45,519 bases of DNA, from positions 1 to 45,519 of IMG/VR virus record IMGVR_UViG_3300021952_000008. The stretch is one strand, 5' to 3'. This stretch comes from a virus. The notes below the pieces were generated by a model. That model was not told where the DNA came from, ran no database searches, and saw only the letters and a list, made by a program, of their open reading frames with translations. Position numbers and translations under genes: made by a program. Shown piece by piece: positions 17,872 through 24,096 of the stretch. How positions within the stretch are numbered: position 1 is the stretch's first letter; the number at the start of each line of letters is the position of its first letter.

Positions 17872-17892
17872 TTACTTCTCTCCTTTGATAAG
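17869..17892 (-). repeat. Start-associated junction repeat J4
   Basis: Minus-strand copy at the helicase end (TCAAAGGAGAGAAGTAAATG). It encodes the helicase's IALIKGEK terminus and starts the 75-residue gene. The identical tail on an unrelated 505-residue enzyme is strong evidence that the DNA signal, not protein function, is conserved. Confidence 0.9.
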
Positions 17893-19389
17893 GGCGATAA
17901 CGTCTCGCCCAAACTCAATACCTCGTGAGCCATCCATAATCTGGCGAGTCATCTTGTAACGCTTACTTACCTTTTCCATGATTGCTTGGTCAATAGTGTC
18001 AACGGCGATCACATTCCAGATAGTCACATGGTGCATGTTAGATGCGCGGTGAACGCGGTCCTCGATCTGCTCAATGCGGTCTGGATCGTAAGGTGAGTCA
18101 AGCATTATGAGATCATCGGCAGCATCGAGATTGATACCCACACCCATAGACCCACTGAGCAGAACAACACGAAGAGAGCCACCCTGGAACTCCCGCTGGA
18201 TAGCAGAGCGTTGAGTGTCACTACTGCTACCATCAAGGACAGCACAATCAATGCCACGCTCATCTAGTTCAGCCTTGAGCCAGTGGAGAACTTTCGAGAA
18301 GCTGGAGACAATGACAACCTTCGCAGCATTATCTGCAAATGAATCTTGCTCAATAAATCCACGCTCATTAAACCACTCCAATAACCATTCGAGTTTCGCA
18401 GACTCACCACCGACCACTGGTAAAACCTTACCTTCAGCATCCTGACTCCAACTACATGTGGATAGCTGGCGAGCGCGAAGCGCAAAGACCATCGCCTCCC
18501 CACTGTCACGTTCTTCAATACGAGCATCGTAAATCTTCCTTTCTGACTCGATCTGCTGACCAAGATAAGCAGCACGCTGCTCCTTACCAAGCTCAACCTC
18601 AACATCAACATAACGCTTAGGAGGTAGCTGGGGTAGCACTTCTTGCTTAGTTCGGCGGATCATCCAAGAACGATCACGCTCAAGCCACATACCTTGGTTC
18701 TTCAGGGTAGTGGCGACCTTTATTGTGCGAGTCTTAGAGACGCGTTGTTCGTTCATCCAAAAGTTCTCTTCAAGCCAAGCCCACTTAGTAGCAATGCGCT
18801 CAGGGTGCAAGAACATCCAAGTTCCGTAACGGTTCTCCAGCTTGCCACGATCAGGCGTGCCAGAGATAGCCACACGGATGCAGTCAGAGTTCATCTTGAC
18901 CTTGTTCAAGCCCTTCCAGAAGTTGGTCAACTTGCGAGGATCTTTGATAGGTAGAACCATATGGCTCTCGTCAATGACCACGGCATCATACTCAGGAGTA
19001 ACTAGCTGAGCCACACGAACGCCTTTAGCAGTCAAGTCAAGCGCGTTGTGGTTAGCAAGAACAATGACTGGACCATCTGGGTAAACCTTGTCGAACTGCT
19101 TAGCCTTCTGGCTCGCTGTGCCCTTGCTCACATCAATCAGAGATAGGTCAGGATAGCGAGGCTTCAAGAAGCGCTCAACCGTGTCACGCCAAGTAGTCTG
19201 AGCGTTGATGATAGGGGTAACAATCAAGATAATAGACGGTCGATCGAATAGCCCAGCAAGTTCTAGTGCGCCAAGCACCTCGAGAGTCTTTCCCAAGCCA
19301 GGCTGATCGGCTAGAAGGATGCGCTTAGACTCAGCAATACGAGTGGCAGCTTCTTTCTGATAGTCGTAGAGAACTTCATCGAAAATCAC
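17872..19389 (-). CDS. SNF2-type superfamily-2 helicase/ATPase
   Basis: This 505-residue protein is started at GTG 19389, which overlaps the upstream TGA (GTGA). A longer frame to 19461 would intrude into that gene. Motifs seen are Walker A DQPGLGKT (28-35), DESH box near 138, SGTP near 176 and motifs V-VI GVGINLDAAD and QIEDRVHR near 430-448. The domain order matches phage SNF2-like DNA translocases, which remodel protein-DNA complexes or assist replication and recombination. It ends in the shared LIKGEK tail. Confidence 0.9.
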   Translation of the reverse strand: MIFDEVLYDYQKEAATRIAESKRILLADQPGLGKTLEVLGALELAGLFDRPSIILIVTPIINAQTTWRDTVERFLKPRYPDLSLIDVSKGTASQKAKQFDKVYPDGPVIVLANHNALDLTAKGVRVAQLVTPEYDAVVIDESHMVLPIKDPRKLTNFWKGLNKVKMNSDCIRVAISGTPDRGKLENRYGTWMFLHPERIATKWAWLEENFWMNEQRVSKTRTIKVATTLKNQGMWLERDRSWMIRRTKQEVLPQLPPKRYVDVEVELGKEQRAAYLGQQIESERKIYDARIEERDSGEAMVFALRARQLSTCSWSQDAEGKVLPVVGGESAKLEWLLEWFNERGFIEQDSFADNAAKVVIVSSFSKVLHWLKAELDERGIDCAVLDGSSSDTQRSAIQREFQGGSLRVVLLSGSMGVGINLDAADDLIMLDSPYDPDRIEQIEDRVHRASNMHHVTIWNVIAVDTIDQAIMEKVSKRYKMTRQIMDGSRGIEFGRDVIALIKGEK

Positions 19390-19607
19390 TTGCCAACCGC
19401 GCTCTCGTAGTCGTTGTCGCAATGACAGGCGTATGCGTTTGGTGCGCCACAAGACCAGCAAGGCTTCTCAGCTTCACATTCAAGGTCACCCTCAACACAG
19501 CCATTCAGCTCACAAGTGCCAAGGTATTCGCCACAATCATCACAAGGATCTATCTCGTGGTCATTGATGAAGGTCTGCTTACCGTTGATTTCAGTCCAGA
19601 TAAACAT
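19386..19607 (-). CDS. Cys-rich zinc-binding miniprotein
   Basis: This 73-residue protein has about ten cysteines in pairs (CDDCGEYLGTC, then CWSCGAPNAYACHC), which would hold two zinc ions. No family is recognised. It overlaps the helicase start by GTGA and the upstream gene by TAATG. It may be an accessory to the helicase (inference from coupling only). Confidence 0.7.
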   Translation of the reverse strand: MFIWTEINGKQTFINDHEIDPCDDCGEYLGTCELNGCVEGDLECEAEKPCWSCGAPNAYACHCDNDYESAVGK

Positions 19608-19987
19608 TAGTGAACCGTCAACTTCGACTTAGACTCACGCTTGTAGAGTTCTGGGTAGTCAAGGACTGGGAGCATCTCACGAACAACATCAGTAAGCACA
19701 CGAGTTTCACGCCAACGAGAGATGCTGGCAACCTTAGCGCCGTGAATGGTTAGGGAGTCCTTCTTGCCAATCGCATCCTTGATGATGTTCTCAATCTCAA
19801 CCTTCTCAGCTGTGAGCAACTTGATCTGGTCAACGAGCGCTACACGGCGAGCAAGAAGCTCGTTAGCGAGGATTGGGTCAGTAGCCTCAACGAGGTTAGT
19901 ATCCTCTTTAGTGGCTTTAGGGGTGGTGACTAGAGCTTCCTTAGCCTCAGCAATGAGGTCGCGCTCGGTGGTTTCTTTGGTAGACAT
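19607..19987 (-). CDS. Coiled-coil protein, recombination-associated type
   Basis: This 126-residue protein has a helical middle (about 45-75: RRVALVDQIKLLTAEKVEIE) and an IHGAKVASISRWRETRVL then SKSKLTVH C-terminus. The pattern recalls small phage proteins encoded beside recombination exonucleases, with a basic beta-strand end after a coiled coil. I hold this assignment loosely. It overlaps the next gene by one base (TAATG). Confidence 0.55.
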   Translation of the reverse strand: MSTKETTERDLIAEAKEALVTTPKATKEDTNLVEATDPILANELLARRVALVDQIKLLTAEKVEIENIIKDAIGKKDSLTIHGAKVASISRWRETRVLTDVVREMLPVLDYPELYKRESKSKLTVH

Positions 19988-20004
19988 TTGCTTTCCTTTA
20001 CTTT

Positions 20005-20280
20005 TTATAGGGTTCTCAGAAGATCTAGGATTTCTGACTGTGTAAGCAGTCTAATCACAACACCATCATTTTTGCTAATCACAAGATGATAGTTTTTTCC
20101 GAGTCGTGCGGTTGCTTGGATAGATACGATCGTGTTGCCCTTGTAAAAGGTATTTACGAGAGCAGCGTTAGCTGTTGGTTTCCATCCGAGAACACGGATT
20201 GAGTCCAGAAAGCTACTAGACAAACGCACATTCTGTGGTGTATCCTTTGAATACGGCAATCGTGGTTGTTTGTCGGTCAT
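20005..20280 (-). CDS. Hypothetical protein
   Basis: This 91-residue protein starts at ATG 20280, preceded by CCGAAAGGAAG. A longer frame to 20355 would cross a terminator hairpin. The sequence has a beta-rich middle (GNTIVSIQATARLGKNYHLV) and a Leu-rich end (SEILDLLRTL). No family is recognised. The leader shares CACTAACCGAAAGGA with the gene starting at 21441. Confidence 0.6.
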   Translation of the reverse strand: MTDKQPRLPYSKDTPQNVRLSSSFLDSIRVLGWKPTANAALVNTFYKGNTIVSIQATARLGKNYHLVISKNDGVVIRLLTQSEILDLLRTL

Positions 20281-20315
20281 TACTAACTTCCTTTCGGTTA
20301 GTGTTTGTTTGGGAG

Positions 20316-20358
20316 AAGATGCCCCGCCTTGAGAGCTTGGCTTTCGGCGGGGCATCTT
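20316..20358 (-). terminator. 13-bp GC-rich hairpin after the 92-residue gene
   Basis: AAGATGCCCCGCC at 20316-20328 pairs perfectly with GGCGGGGCATCTT at 20346-20358 over a 17-base loop. It begins two bases after the stop of the 20361-20639 gene (minus direction). The U-tract is short (CTTCTC), so it may be a leaky terminator or an RNA-stabilising structure within the early operon. Confidence 0.65.
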
Positions 20359-20360
20359 TG

Positions 20361-20639
20361 TTACTCAAAGATTTCTTCTACGCCGTCTTCGCCAATGATA
20401 AAGGTGCGAACATCGGGGAACTGGGCATCAAATGCCTTGCACCATTCCTGAGCCTTAGCCTGCTTCTTGGCTTGCTTGTTGCGCTTACGAGTAATGTATT
20501 TAGCTAGTGCTAGCTTGAGGCTGTCACACTCCTCGTCAAGGCGATCCCAGTCCTTATCCTGCCAGTTGGTAGTGTCGAACTTCTTTACCTCATTGACGCC
20601 CCAAGAGCCGTCAGCTGATACCCATAGATCTTTACTCAT
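20361..20639 (-). CDS. Hypothetical protein with basic helix
   Basis: This 92-residue protein has a Trp-rich start (LWVSADGSWGV), an acidic middle, a strongly basic helix (ITRKRNKQAKKQAKAQEW, about 49-66) and an acidic end. No family is recognised. It overlaps the upstream gene by 8 bases (ATGAGTAA) and is followed by the terminator-like hairpin. Charge segregation suggests nucleic-acid or protein interaction. Confidence 0.65.
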   Translation of the reverse strand: MSKDLWVSADGSWGVNEVKKFDTTNWQDKDWDRLDEECDSLKLALAKYITRKRNKQAKKQAKAQEWCKAFDAQFPDVRTFIIGEDGVEEIFE

Positions 20640-20886
20640 TTTCGTTCGCTTTCTTGTTTAGTTGGTAAATAATAAATGTGCCTAGTAGTGCTTGGTATTC
20701 ACGATCACCTTCGGCATACCAAGCGTCATCATCAGCGGTGAAGATGCGGTAATCAGACTCAGCGATCTCAACAGAGATAAAGTGCTGGGTGTCCAACTCG
20801 TTGAACTCATCACGCCCATAGGCGGAGAGCCAACAGGTATCGCCATCAGTCCAGAGGTTCATCTCTAGGTCGGTATAGTTCAGCAT
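20632..20886 (-). CDS. Hypothetical acidic protein
   Basis: This 84-residue protein is rich in Asp, Glu and aromatic residues (DGDTCWLSAYGRDEFNELD). It starts at ATG 20886 with GAGGTGA upstream, 41 bases inside the end of the preceding gene in another frame. No family is recognised. The strongly acidic surface is like that of small phage anti-host or DNA-mimic proteins, but that is speculation. Confidence 0.6.
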   Translation of the reverse strand: MLNYTDLEMNLWTDGDTCWLSAYGRDEFNELDTQHFISVEIAESDYRIFTADDDAWYAEGDREYQALLGTFIIYQLNKKANENE

Positions 20887-21235
20887 TAGATGTCACCTCA
20901 TCAACGCGGGTAGTGTGGTCTTGCCAGTCCATCTCACCGTCACCGATACGCCATTTGCCCGTATCTGCGTCTACAAACATAGTGTCGTTATCATCAGTAA
21001 GGCCGTGAGCCTCGCCAGTCCAGATGCCGAAGCCTAACTTGCCGTCATAGCCAAGATCAGTAAAGACTGCGTGAACAATCTGGGCTGATAGGTAAGAGGC
21101 ATCACCGATACGGTCTGACTCCTCTAGGGCTTGCTGAACAACAGGGTAGATCTCATCACCAGACCAGTGTGAATAGATGTTGATCGGTGACTCGTGTTCC
21201 TGTGAACTGATAGATACGGTTACGCGATTACCCAT
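20846..21235 (-). CDS. Hypothetical acidic protein
   Basis: This 129-residue protein has an N-terminal beta-like segment (GNRVTVSISSQEHESPIN) and a Gly/Asp/Trp-rich acidic rest (FGIWTGEAHGLTDDND). No family is recognised. It begins at the ATG within TAATG, coupled to the 68-residue gene, and its end overlaps the next gene by 41 bases. Confidence 0.6.
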   Translation of the reverse strand: MGNRVTVSISSQEHESPINIYSHWSGDEIYPVVQQALEESDRIGDASYLSAQIVHAVFTDLGYDGKLGFGIWTGEAHGLTDDNDTMFVDADTGKWRIGDGEMDWQDHTTRVDEVTSNAELYRPRDEPLD

Positions 21236-21441
21236 TAGTTCTCAACCTCTTCCAAGGTAGCTAGGTCAATGTCTAGCTCGAAGTTCTTATCCTTGTTGCC
21301 GAACTTAGGTAGGTCTTCCTCCATGTCAAGGTCTGAGTTCCAAACCTGATCGAGGAGCTCTCGTGCTTCTTCGATAGAGTCGGCTTCAAACCAAGCCTTG
21401 TATGTGTAGGTTTCTGAATACCAGAATGAATAGCGTGCCAT
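21235..21441 (-). CDS. Hypothetical small acidic protein
   Basis: This 68-residue protein begins with aromatic beta strands (ARYSFWYSETYTYKAWFEAD) followed by an acidic helix (SIEEARELLDQVW). The pattern is common in small phage proteins of unknown role. The leader ACTAACCGAAAAGGAGT is shared in part with the genes starting at 20280 and 22741. Confidence 0.65.
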   Translation of the reverse strand: MARYSFWYSETYTYKAWFEADSIEEARELLDQVWNSDLDMEEDLPKFGNKDKNFELDIDLATLEEVEN

Positions 21442-21475
21442 TTGTATTACTCCTTTTCGGTTAGTGGTTGTTGGG

Positions 21476-21694
21476 TTAGTTAGTTAGTTCAGCTTGCCAG
21501 AGTTCATAGTTCTTAGCAAGCCCATTCTTTTGACACCATGTCTTTAGGTAGGCATGGATTTCCTCATTAGTGATCTCGTTGCGTGGTCGCTTCTCACGGT
21601 TAGCCATAGTAGTGATCATGGAAGAGATGCGAACACGAACAGTTGGACCATTCTTGGGCATGCTTAGGTAGCCAACCTTAGTTAGGTCAATCAC
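21476..21694 (-). CDS. Hypothetical small basic protein
   Basis: This 72-residue basic protein has an NREKRPRNEITNEEIHAYLK segment (about 32-51). No family is recognised. The start ATG overlaps the stop of the upstream HTH gene by four bases (ATGA), so it is co-expressed with that regulator at the head of the early operon. Confidence 0.65.
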   Translation of the reverse strand: MIDLTKVGYLSMPKNGPTVRVRISSMITTMANREKRPRNEITNEEIHAYLKTWCQKNGLAKNYELWQAELTN

Positions 21695-22287
21695 TTGAAC
21701 TTCACCTCACGAGCTGGAGGAGTGTCGCCAACTGACATCGCTAGCAAGTCATCAAGCGATACGTCCATGCCCTTATCACGAACGGTAAATAGTCTCGCTG
21801 AGTGAACGGCTACATCCCAGAAGTGTGGGTTAGTGTGCTTGAGCATAGATGAGACGGCTACATTAGGCAGACCAAGCGCGTTCTGAACTTCGGTATAAGT
21901 CTCCTTCCATTCCTTGTTGATACCAATACCGCGAACATCAACAAGTTGGTTTAGCCAGTCATTCACGGTTTCAGTCGAGATCTTGCTTAGTATGGCGTTG
22001 TTTAGGTTCTGCTCAACAGATAGAGCCTCACCGATAGCAACAGGGAAGCGCTTATCAAGCTCAGATGGGAAGTAAACGCCCTGCTGCTGACCATTCTCAT
22101 CAAGCCAAGCCTGAACGACAACTTTGCGGTAGTAAGGGGTTGCGCCAATGGCGACATAACCGATTGGTGCGAGTGATCGGCGGGCTGGCACGCGCCAGTT
22201 TCGAAGCTGGTTCATAGTGAAACCTGTAATCTCACAGGTCTCTTTTGCGGTCAGGAGTTCACCGAACTTATCGTGCTGGATGGACAT
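21691..22287 (-). CDS. MerR/excisionase-like HTH protein, first gene of the early operon
   Basis: This 198-residue protein has an N-terminal winged-helix-like motif (LLTAKETCEITGFTMNQLRN, about 11-30, then WRVPARRS), typical of MerR/Xis-type DNA-binding modules. A C-terminal helical domain of about 110 residues follows that I do not recognise. It is the first gene after a good minus-strand promoter and lies beside the twin DnaA boxes, so it could be a replication initiator or early repressor. No integrase is present, which argues against a plain excisionase. Confidence 0.7.
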   Translation of the reverse strand: MSIQHDKFGELLTAKETCEITGFTMNQLRNWRVPARRSLAPIGYVAIGATPYYRKVVVQAWLDENGQQQGVYFPSELDKRFPVAIGEALSVEQNLNNAILSKISTETVNDWLNQLVDVRGIGINKEWKETYTEVQNALGLPNVAVSSMLKHTNPHFWDVAVHSARLFTVRDKGMDVSLDDLLAMSVGDTPPAREVKFK

Positions 22288-22310
22288 TTGAGCCTTTCTG
22301 TCGTAGGTAA

Positions 22311-22331
22311 GAAGATAGCCTTGCTATCTTC
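22311..22331. promoter_or_regulatory. Perfect 9-bp inverted repeat at the early promoter start
   Basis: GAAGATAGC (22311-22319) and GCTATCTTC (22323-22331) are separated by three bases. The element lies directly downstream of the -10 box of the minus-strand promoter and 24 bases before the ATG at 22287. It may be an operator for one of the HTH proteins or a leader hairpin. Confidence 0.6.
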
Positions 22332-22567
22332 GGTATTTCTTACATTACACGGTTTTTTGGTTTCGTCAAGGGTATTTGAGAAAAAAGTTAAAAAAAGATC
22401 CTTGATTTATAGGGGTTTTTATTTAGTTTTTATGAAATCTAAATCGCTTAACTTAAGGGAGACCTTCTTCATTATTATTTTACTAAATAGTAAGATAAGA
22501 ATGAACGCTGATTTTCTATGGAACGCGACTGCGGATTTGAAAAAAGTTATCCACAGAGTTATCCACA
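22332..22567. other. Candidate replication origin: AT-rich stretch with two DnaA boxes
   Basis: Two exact TTATCCACA boxes lie in direct orientation at 22547-22555 and 22559-22567, 12 bases apart. Beside them, 22370-22530 is markedly AT-rich, with A and T runs and the dyad TTACTA-AA-TAGTAA. That layout matches a DnaA-opened origin, and the phage lacks its own polymerase. The second box overlaps the stop codon of the 60-residue gene. I see no gene in 22288-22558. Confidence 0.6.
22342..22369 (-). promoter_or_regulatory. Early promoter, TTGACG-16-TAATGT
   Basis: On the minus strand TTGACG (22369-22364) is followed after 16 bases by TAATGT (22347-22342), close to the housekeeping sigma consensus. 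It lies 55 bases upstream of the HTH gene start and can drive the long early operon towards lower coordinates. Confidence 0.7.
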
Positions 22568-22741
22568 GGTGTGAGCGCGATACTGCCAATACAACATCAT
22601 GGTGTTACACGCGTAGCAATGGATGTATGCGTCATTAGCCTCGTCTGCGTAATGAGATAGGTTCTCATCAGATCCACAATCAGGGCAAAAGGATAGGTTG
22701 GTTGTGTGTTCTGCGTTCCATCCGCAAAGCTGGCATCTCAT
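22559..22741 (-). CDS. Zinc-ribbon miniprotein
   Basis: This 60-residue protein has C3-x2-C6, C19-x2-C22 (CPDC) and a third pair C42-x2-C45 (CYAC) plus a late Cys, so it could hold one or two zinc ions. The ribosome site AAAAGGAG is encoded in the VEKEY end of the upstream gene. Its stop lies inside a DnaA box. No family is recognised. Confidence 0.7.
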   Translation of the reverse strand: MRCQLCGWNAEHTTNLSFCPDCGSDENLSHYADEANDAYIHCYACNTMMLYWQYRAHTCG

Positions 22742-22743
22742 TT

Positions 22744-22887
22744 CTAATACTCCTTTTCGACTGGTTCTAGCGGTTCAATAATCCACGGCGAATGTAGTTT
22801 CGTGCGGAGGTCAAAGGTTAGACGGCGATAACAAAACTCGCCAGATAAAATCGCGTTCAAGTCTTGTTGGCAATAGGCGCAAATCAT
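22744..22887 (-). CDS. Very small Cys-pair protein (47 residues)
   Basis: Start ATG 22887 overlaps the stop of the preceding 35-residue frame by ATGA. The protein begins MICAYCQQDL and has one C-x2-C pair and a later Cys. A longer frame in this phase (to 23118) would lie largely across two upstream coupled genes, so I prefer the short form. The VEKEY tail encodes the next ribosome site. Function unknown. Confidence 0.5.
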   Translation of the reverse strand: MICAYCQQDLNAILSGEFCYRRLTFDLRTKLHSPWIIEPLEPVEKEY

Positions 22888-22991
22888 CTGCCTAGTTCCC
22901 TTCTGATAATCACGCAAAGTGTCCACGAATAAGACAGTTGGCAGGTAACATACTTTTCGCGGTGCTTGGCAATCTTCTCGTTGTCGGTCAT
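22884..22991 (-). CDS. Very small protein (35 residues)
   Basis: Frame from ATG 22991 to TGA, linked by ATGA overlaps to the genes on both sides. It begins MTDNEKIAKHREKY and contains two cysteines. There is no independent ribosome site, so it would be read by coupling. It could instead be a remnant. The perfect four-base overlaps at both ends are the support. Confidence 0.45.
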   Translation of the reverse strand: MTDNEKIAKHREKYVTCQLSYSWTLCVIIRRELGR

Positions 22992-23182
22992 TCTGTAGCC
23001 TCCAATGCGTCAAGTTCTGGGCAGTCGTAACCTGTTTGGCAGATAACGCAACTCTCGGAATGTTCGGCGGATGTTTCTTTGTAGTAGTAATGCCCACAGG
23101 TAAGCACATAATCTTCAATCTGCTTCACGAAACTACCTAGCTTGGCAACTTTTCGGCAAGTCTGGCAATAAACATCAATCAC
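22988..23182 (-). CDS. Zinc-binding miniprotein (64 residues)
   Basis: Starts at GTG 23182, eight bases after GAGGAG. A longer frame to 23233 would overlap the neighbouring 35-residue gene. It contains C6-x2-C9, a GHYYYK turn with Cys/His, and C45-x2-C48 followed by a further Cys. It probably binds one zinc. The ribosome site lies in the LEEI tail of the upstream gene. No family is recognised. Confidence 0.6.
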   Translation of the reverse strand: MIDVYCQTCRKVAKLGSFVKQIEDYVLTCGHYYYKETSAEHSESCVICQTGYDCPELDALEATE

Positions 23183-23184
23183 GA

Positions 23185-23292
23185 TCAAATCTCCTCTAGT
23201 TGTTGGGTTAGAAAATAGCCACATTCGGGGCATTCGTGGCGGTGAATGTTTGCGAGAAATACCTCGCTACAAAATGGGCAGAAATAAGGCAT
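23185..23292 (-). CDS. Mini zinc ribbon (35 residues)
   Basis: From ATG 23292, inside TAATG with the upstream stop, to TGA. The protein begins MPYFCPFCSEVF and continues HRHECPECGYF, so it is a bare two-knuckle zinc ribbon (C5-x2-C8, C21-x2-C24). Its last codons (LEEI) double as the GAGGAG ribosome site of the next gene. The four correctly spaced cysteines make it unlikely to be chance. Confidence 0.65.
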   Translation of the reverse strand: MPYFCPFCSEVFLANIHRHECPECGYFLTQQLEEI

Positions 23293-23546
23293 TAGATGTC
23301 TGCCTCGCAATCGTGGACCAAATCGCAAGCGCATTCCCAATACGCGCACTTATACCCGCACTTATAGCAAGAGGCAAAGGCTGTTCCGTGAGCGATAGAG
23401 ATCCCGCTAGGTAGTTCAGTTTCGCAAATGTGAGCGTCTTCTTCACAGTCTGAGCAAATGTCCTTAGCGTTGAAACTTGCTAGGTAGCCCATTACATCAC
23501 GGTCACACCAAGCACACGGGGCTAGTTTGGTTTCTAGATTAGACAT
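23292..23546 (-). CDS. Cys-rich zinc-binding protein
   Basis: This 84-residue protein has at least ten cysteines: C11-x2-C14 (CAWCD), C31-x2-C34 (CSDC), C60-x2-C63 and C67...C72-x-C74 (CYKCGYKCAYWECAC). It should bind two or more zinc ions. It overlaps the upstream gene by 8 bases. No family is recognised. It belongs to the run of Cys-pair miniproteins between the two origin-like regions. Confidence 0.7.
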   Translation of the reverse strand: MSNLETKLAPCAWCDRDVMGYLASFNAKDICSDCEEDAHICETELPSGISIAHGTAFASCYKCGYKCAYWECACDLVHDCEADI

Positions 23547-23916
23547 TCGCGGTTACCTCGCTTAGTGAGTAAGCACGGATACCTGATACGGCTACTTCAT
23601 TAGCCACATACTGGCGTAAGGCTTTTAGGGCTTCGTCGCGGGTTTCGTGGCTGTGGAACTCTCCTAGTGTGCTAACGCCGTGTTGCGGTGACCATTCACG
23701 AACAGAGTATTTAGGCTGTTCGGCAAACAAGCCTGACCATTCACGGGTGATAAATAGAAAGTTCTCAGAGGCAATAGGGGTTAGCGTCTGCCACAAGATC
23801 CGCGAACCAAAAAATCTCATTGTTCGTTTGTTGAACCAATAGCCATTATTTGCGCTGGCTAGTATGCCGTGCCAGTGTCGCGGGGCAGAGGCTGGGGCTG
23901 TAATGTTTTCGTTCAT
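23539..23916 (-). CDS. Conserved phage-type hypothetical protein (TMRFFGSR motif)
   Basis: This 125-residue protein has NGYWFNKRTMRFFGSRILW (about 24-42) followed by FLFITREWS and a C-terminal helix (ETRDEALKALRQYVA). I recall similar TMRFF-S-R proteins of unknown function in many phages, expressed early beside small genes. It is the first gene after the promoter at 23968-23997 and has a good AGGAG site. The function is unknown. Confidence 0.65.
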   Translation of the reverse strand: MNENITAPASAPRHWHGILASANNGYWFNKRTMRFFGSRILWQTLTPIASENFLFITREWSGLFAEQPKYSVREWSPQHGVSTLGEFHSHETRDEALKALRQYVANEVAVSGIRAYSLSEVTANV

Positions 23917-23967
23917 TTGCTTACTCCTATTAGTTGGTTTGGTTGGGTGTTTCTTGGTGCTGTTACT

Positions 23968-23997
23968 AACTTACTAACTTATTAGGTTGTTTGTCAA
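23968..23997 (-). promoter_or_regulatory. Promoter, TTGACA-18-TAAGTT
   Basis: On the minus strand a perfect TTGACA (23997-23992) precedes TAAGTT (23973-23968) at 18-base spacing, about 50 bases upstream of the ATG at 23916. It is well placed for the miniprotein operon 23916 to 22559. The iterons lie directly upstream of its -35 box. Confidence 0.6.
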
Positions 23998-24034
23998 GTT
24001 TATTCGCAAAGTTTTTTCTGGCGTGTTGCCCTGT

Positions 24035-24096
24035 GATCTCTTGTGGATCTCTCGGCAGATCTCTTGTGGATCTCTCGGCAGATCTCTTGTGGATCT
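24035..24096. repeat. Iteron-like array, 2.7 copies of a 23-bp unit
   Basis: Units at 24035-24057, 24058-24080 and 24081-24096 (partial) are identical where they overlap and abut directly. Each contains TGTGGATCT (24042, 24065, 24088), which matches the DnaA-box complement TGTGGATAA at seven of nine positions, and a GATCTC dyad-like segment. Abutting repeats of about two helical turns are typical of initiator or repressor binding sites. Confidence 0.85.

Noticed and set aside
15369-19389. Defence island (Cas4-like plus SNF2 helicase plus nuclease)
   Set aside because: Genes are coupled into the phage replication operon with SSB-like and primase genes; the order fits phage recombination and replication.
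21691-22287. Excisionase implying a temperate phage
   Set aside because: No integrase or attachment site is visible; the HTH is equally consistent with an initiator or repressor.
22273-22638. 121-codon plus-strand frame across the DnaA-box region
   Set aside because: Begins inside the start of a minus-strand gene, has low-complexity AT-driven composition and overlaps promoter and DnaA boxes.
22744-23118. 124-codon minus-strand frame
   Set aside because: Its N-terminal half lies across two other genes linked by ATGA overlaps; only the last 47 codons, from ATG 22887, look genuine.
24035-24096. Short CRISPR-like array
   Set aside because: Units abut without spacers and there are only 2.7 copies; no Cas1/Cas2 nearby. 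The Cas4-like nuclease alone is a normal phage recombination enzyme.
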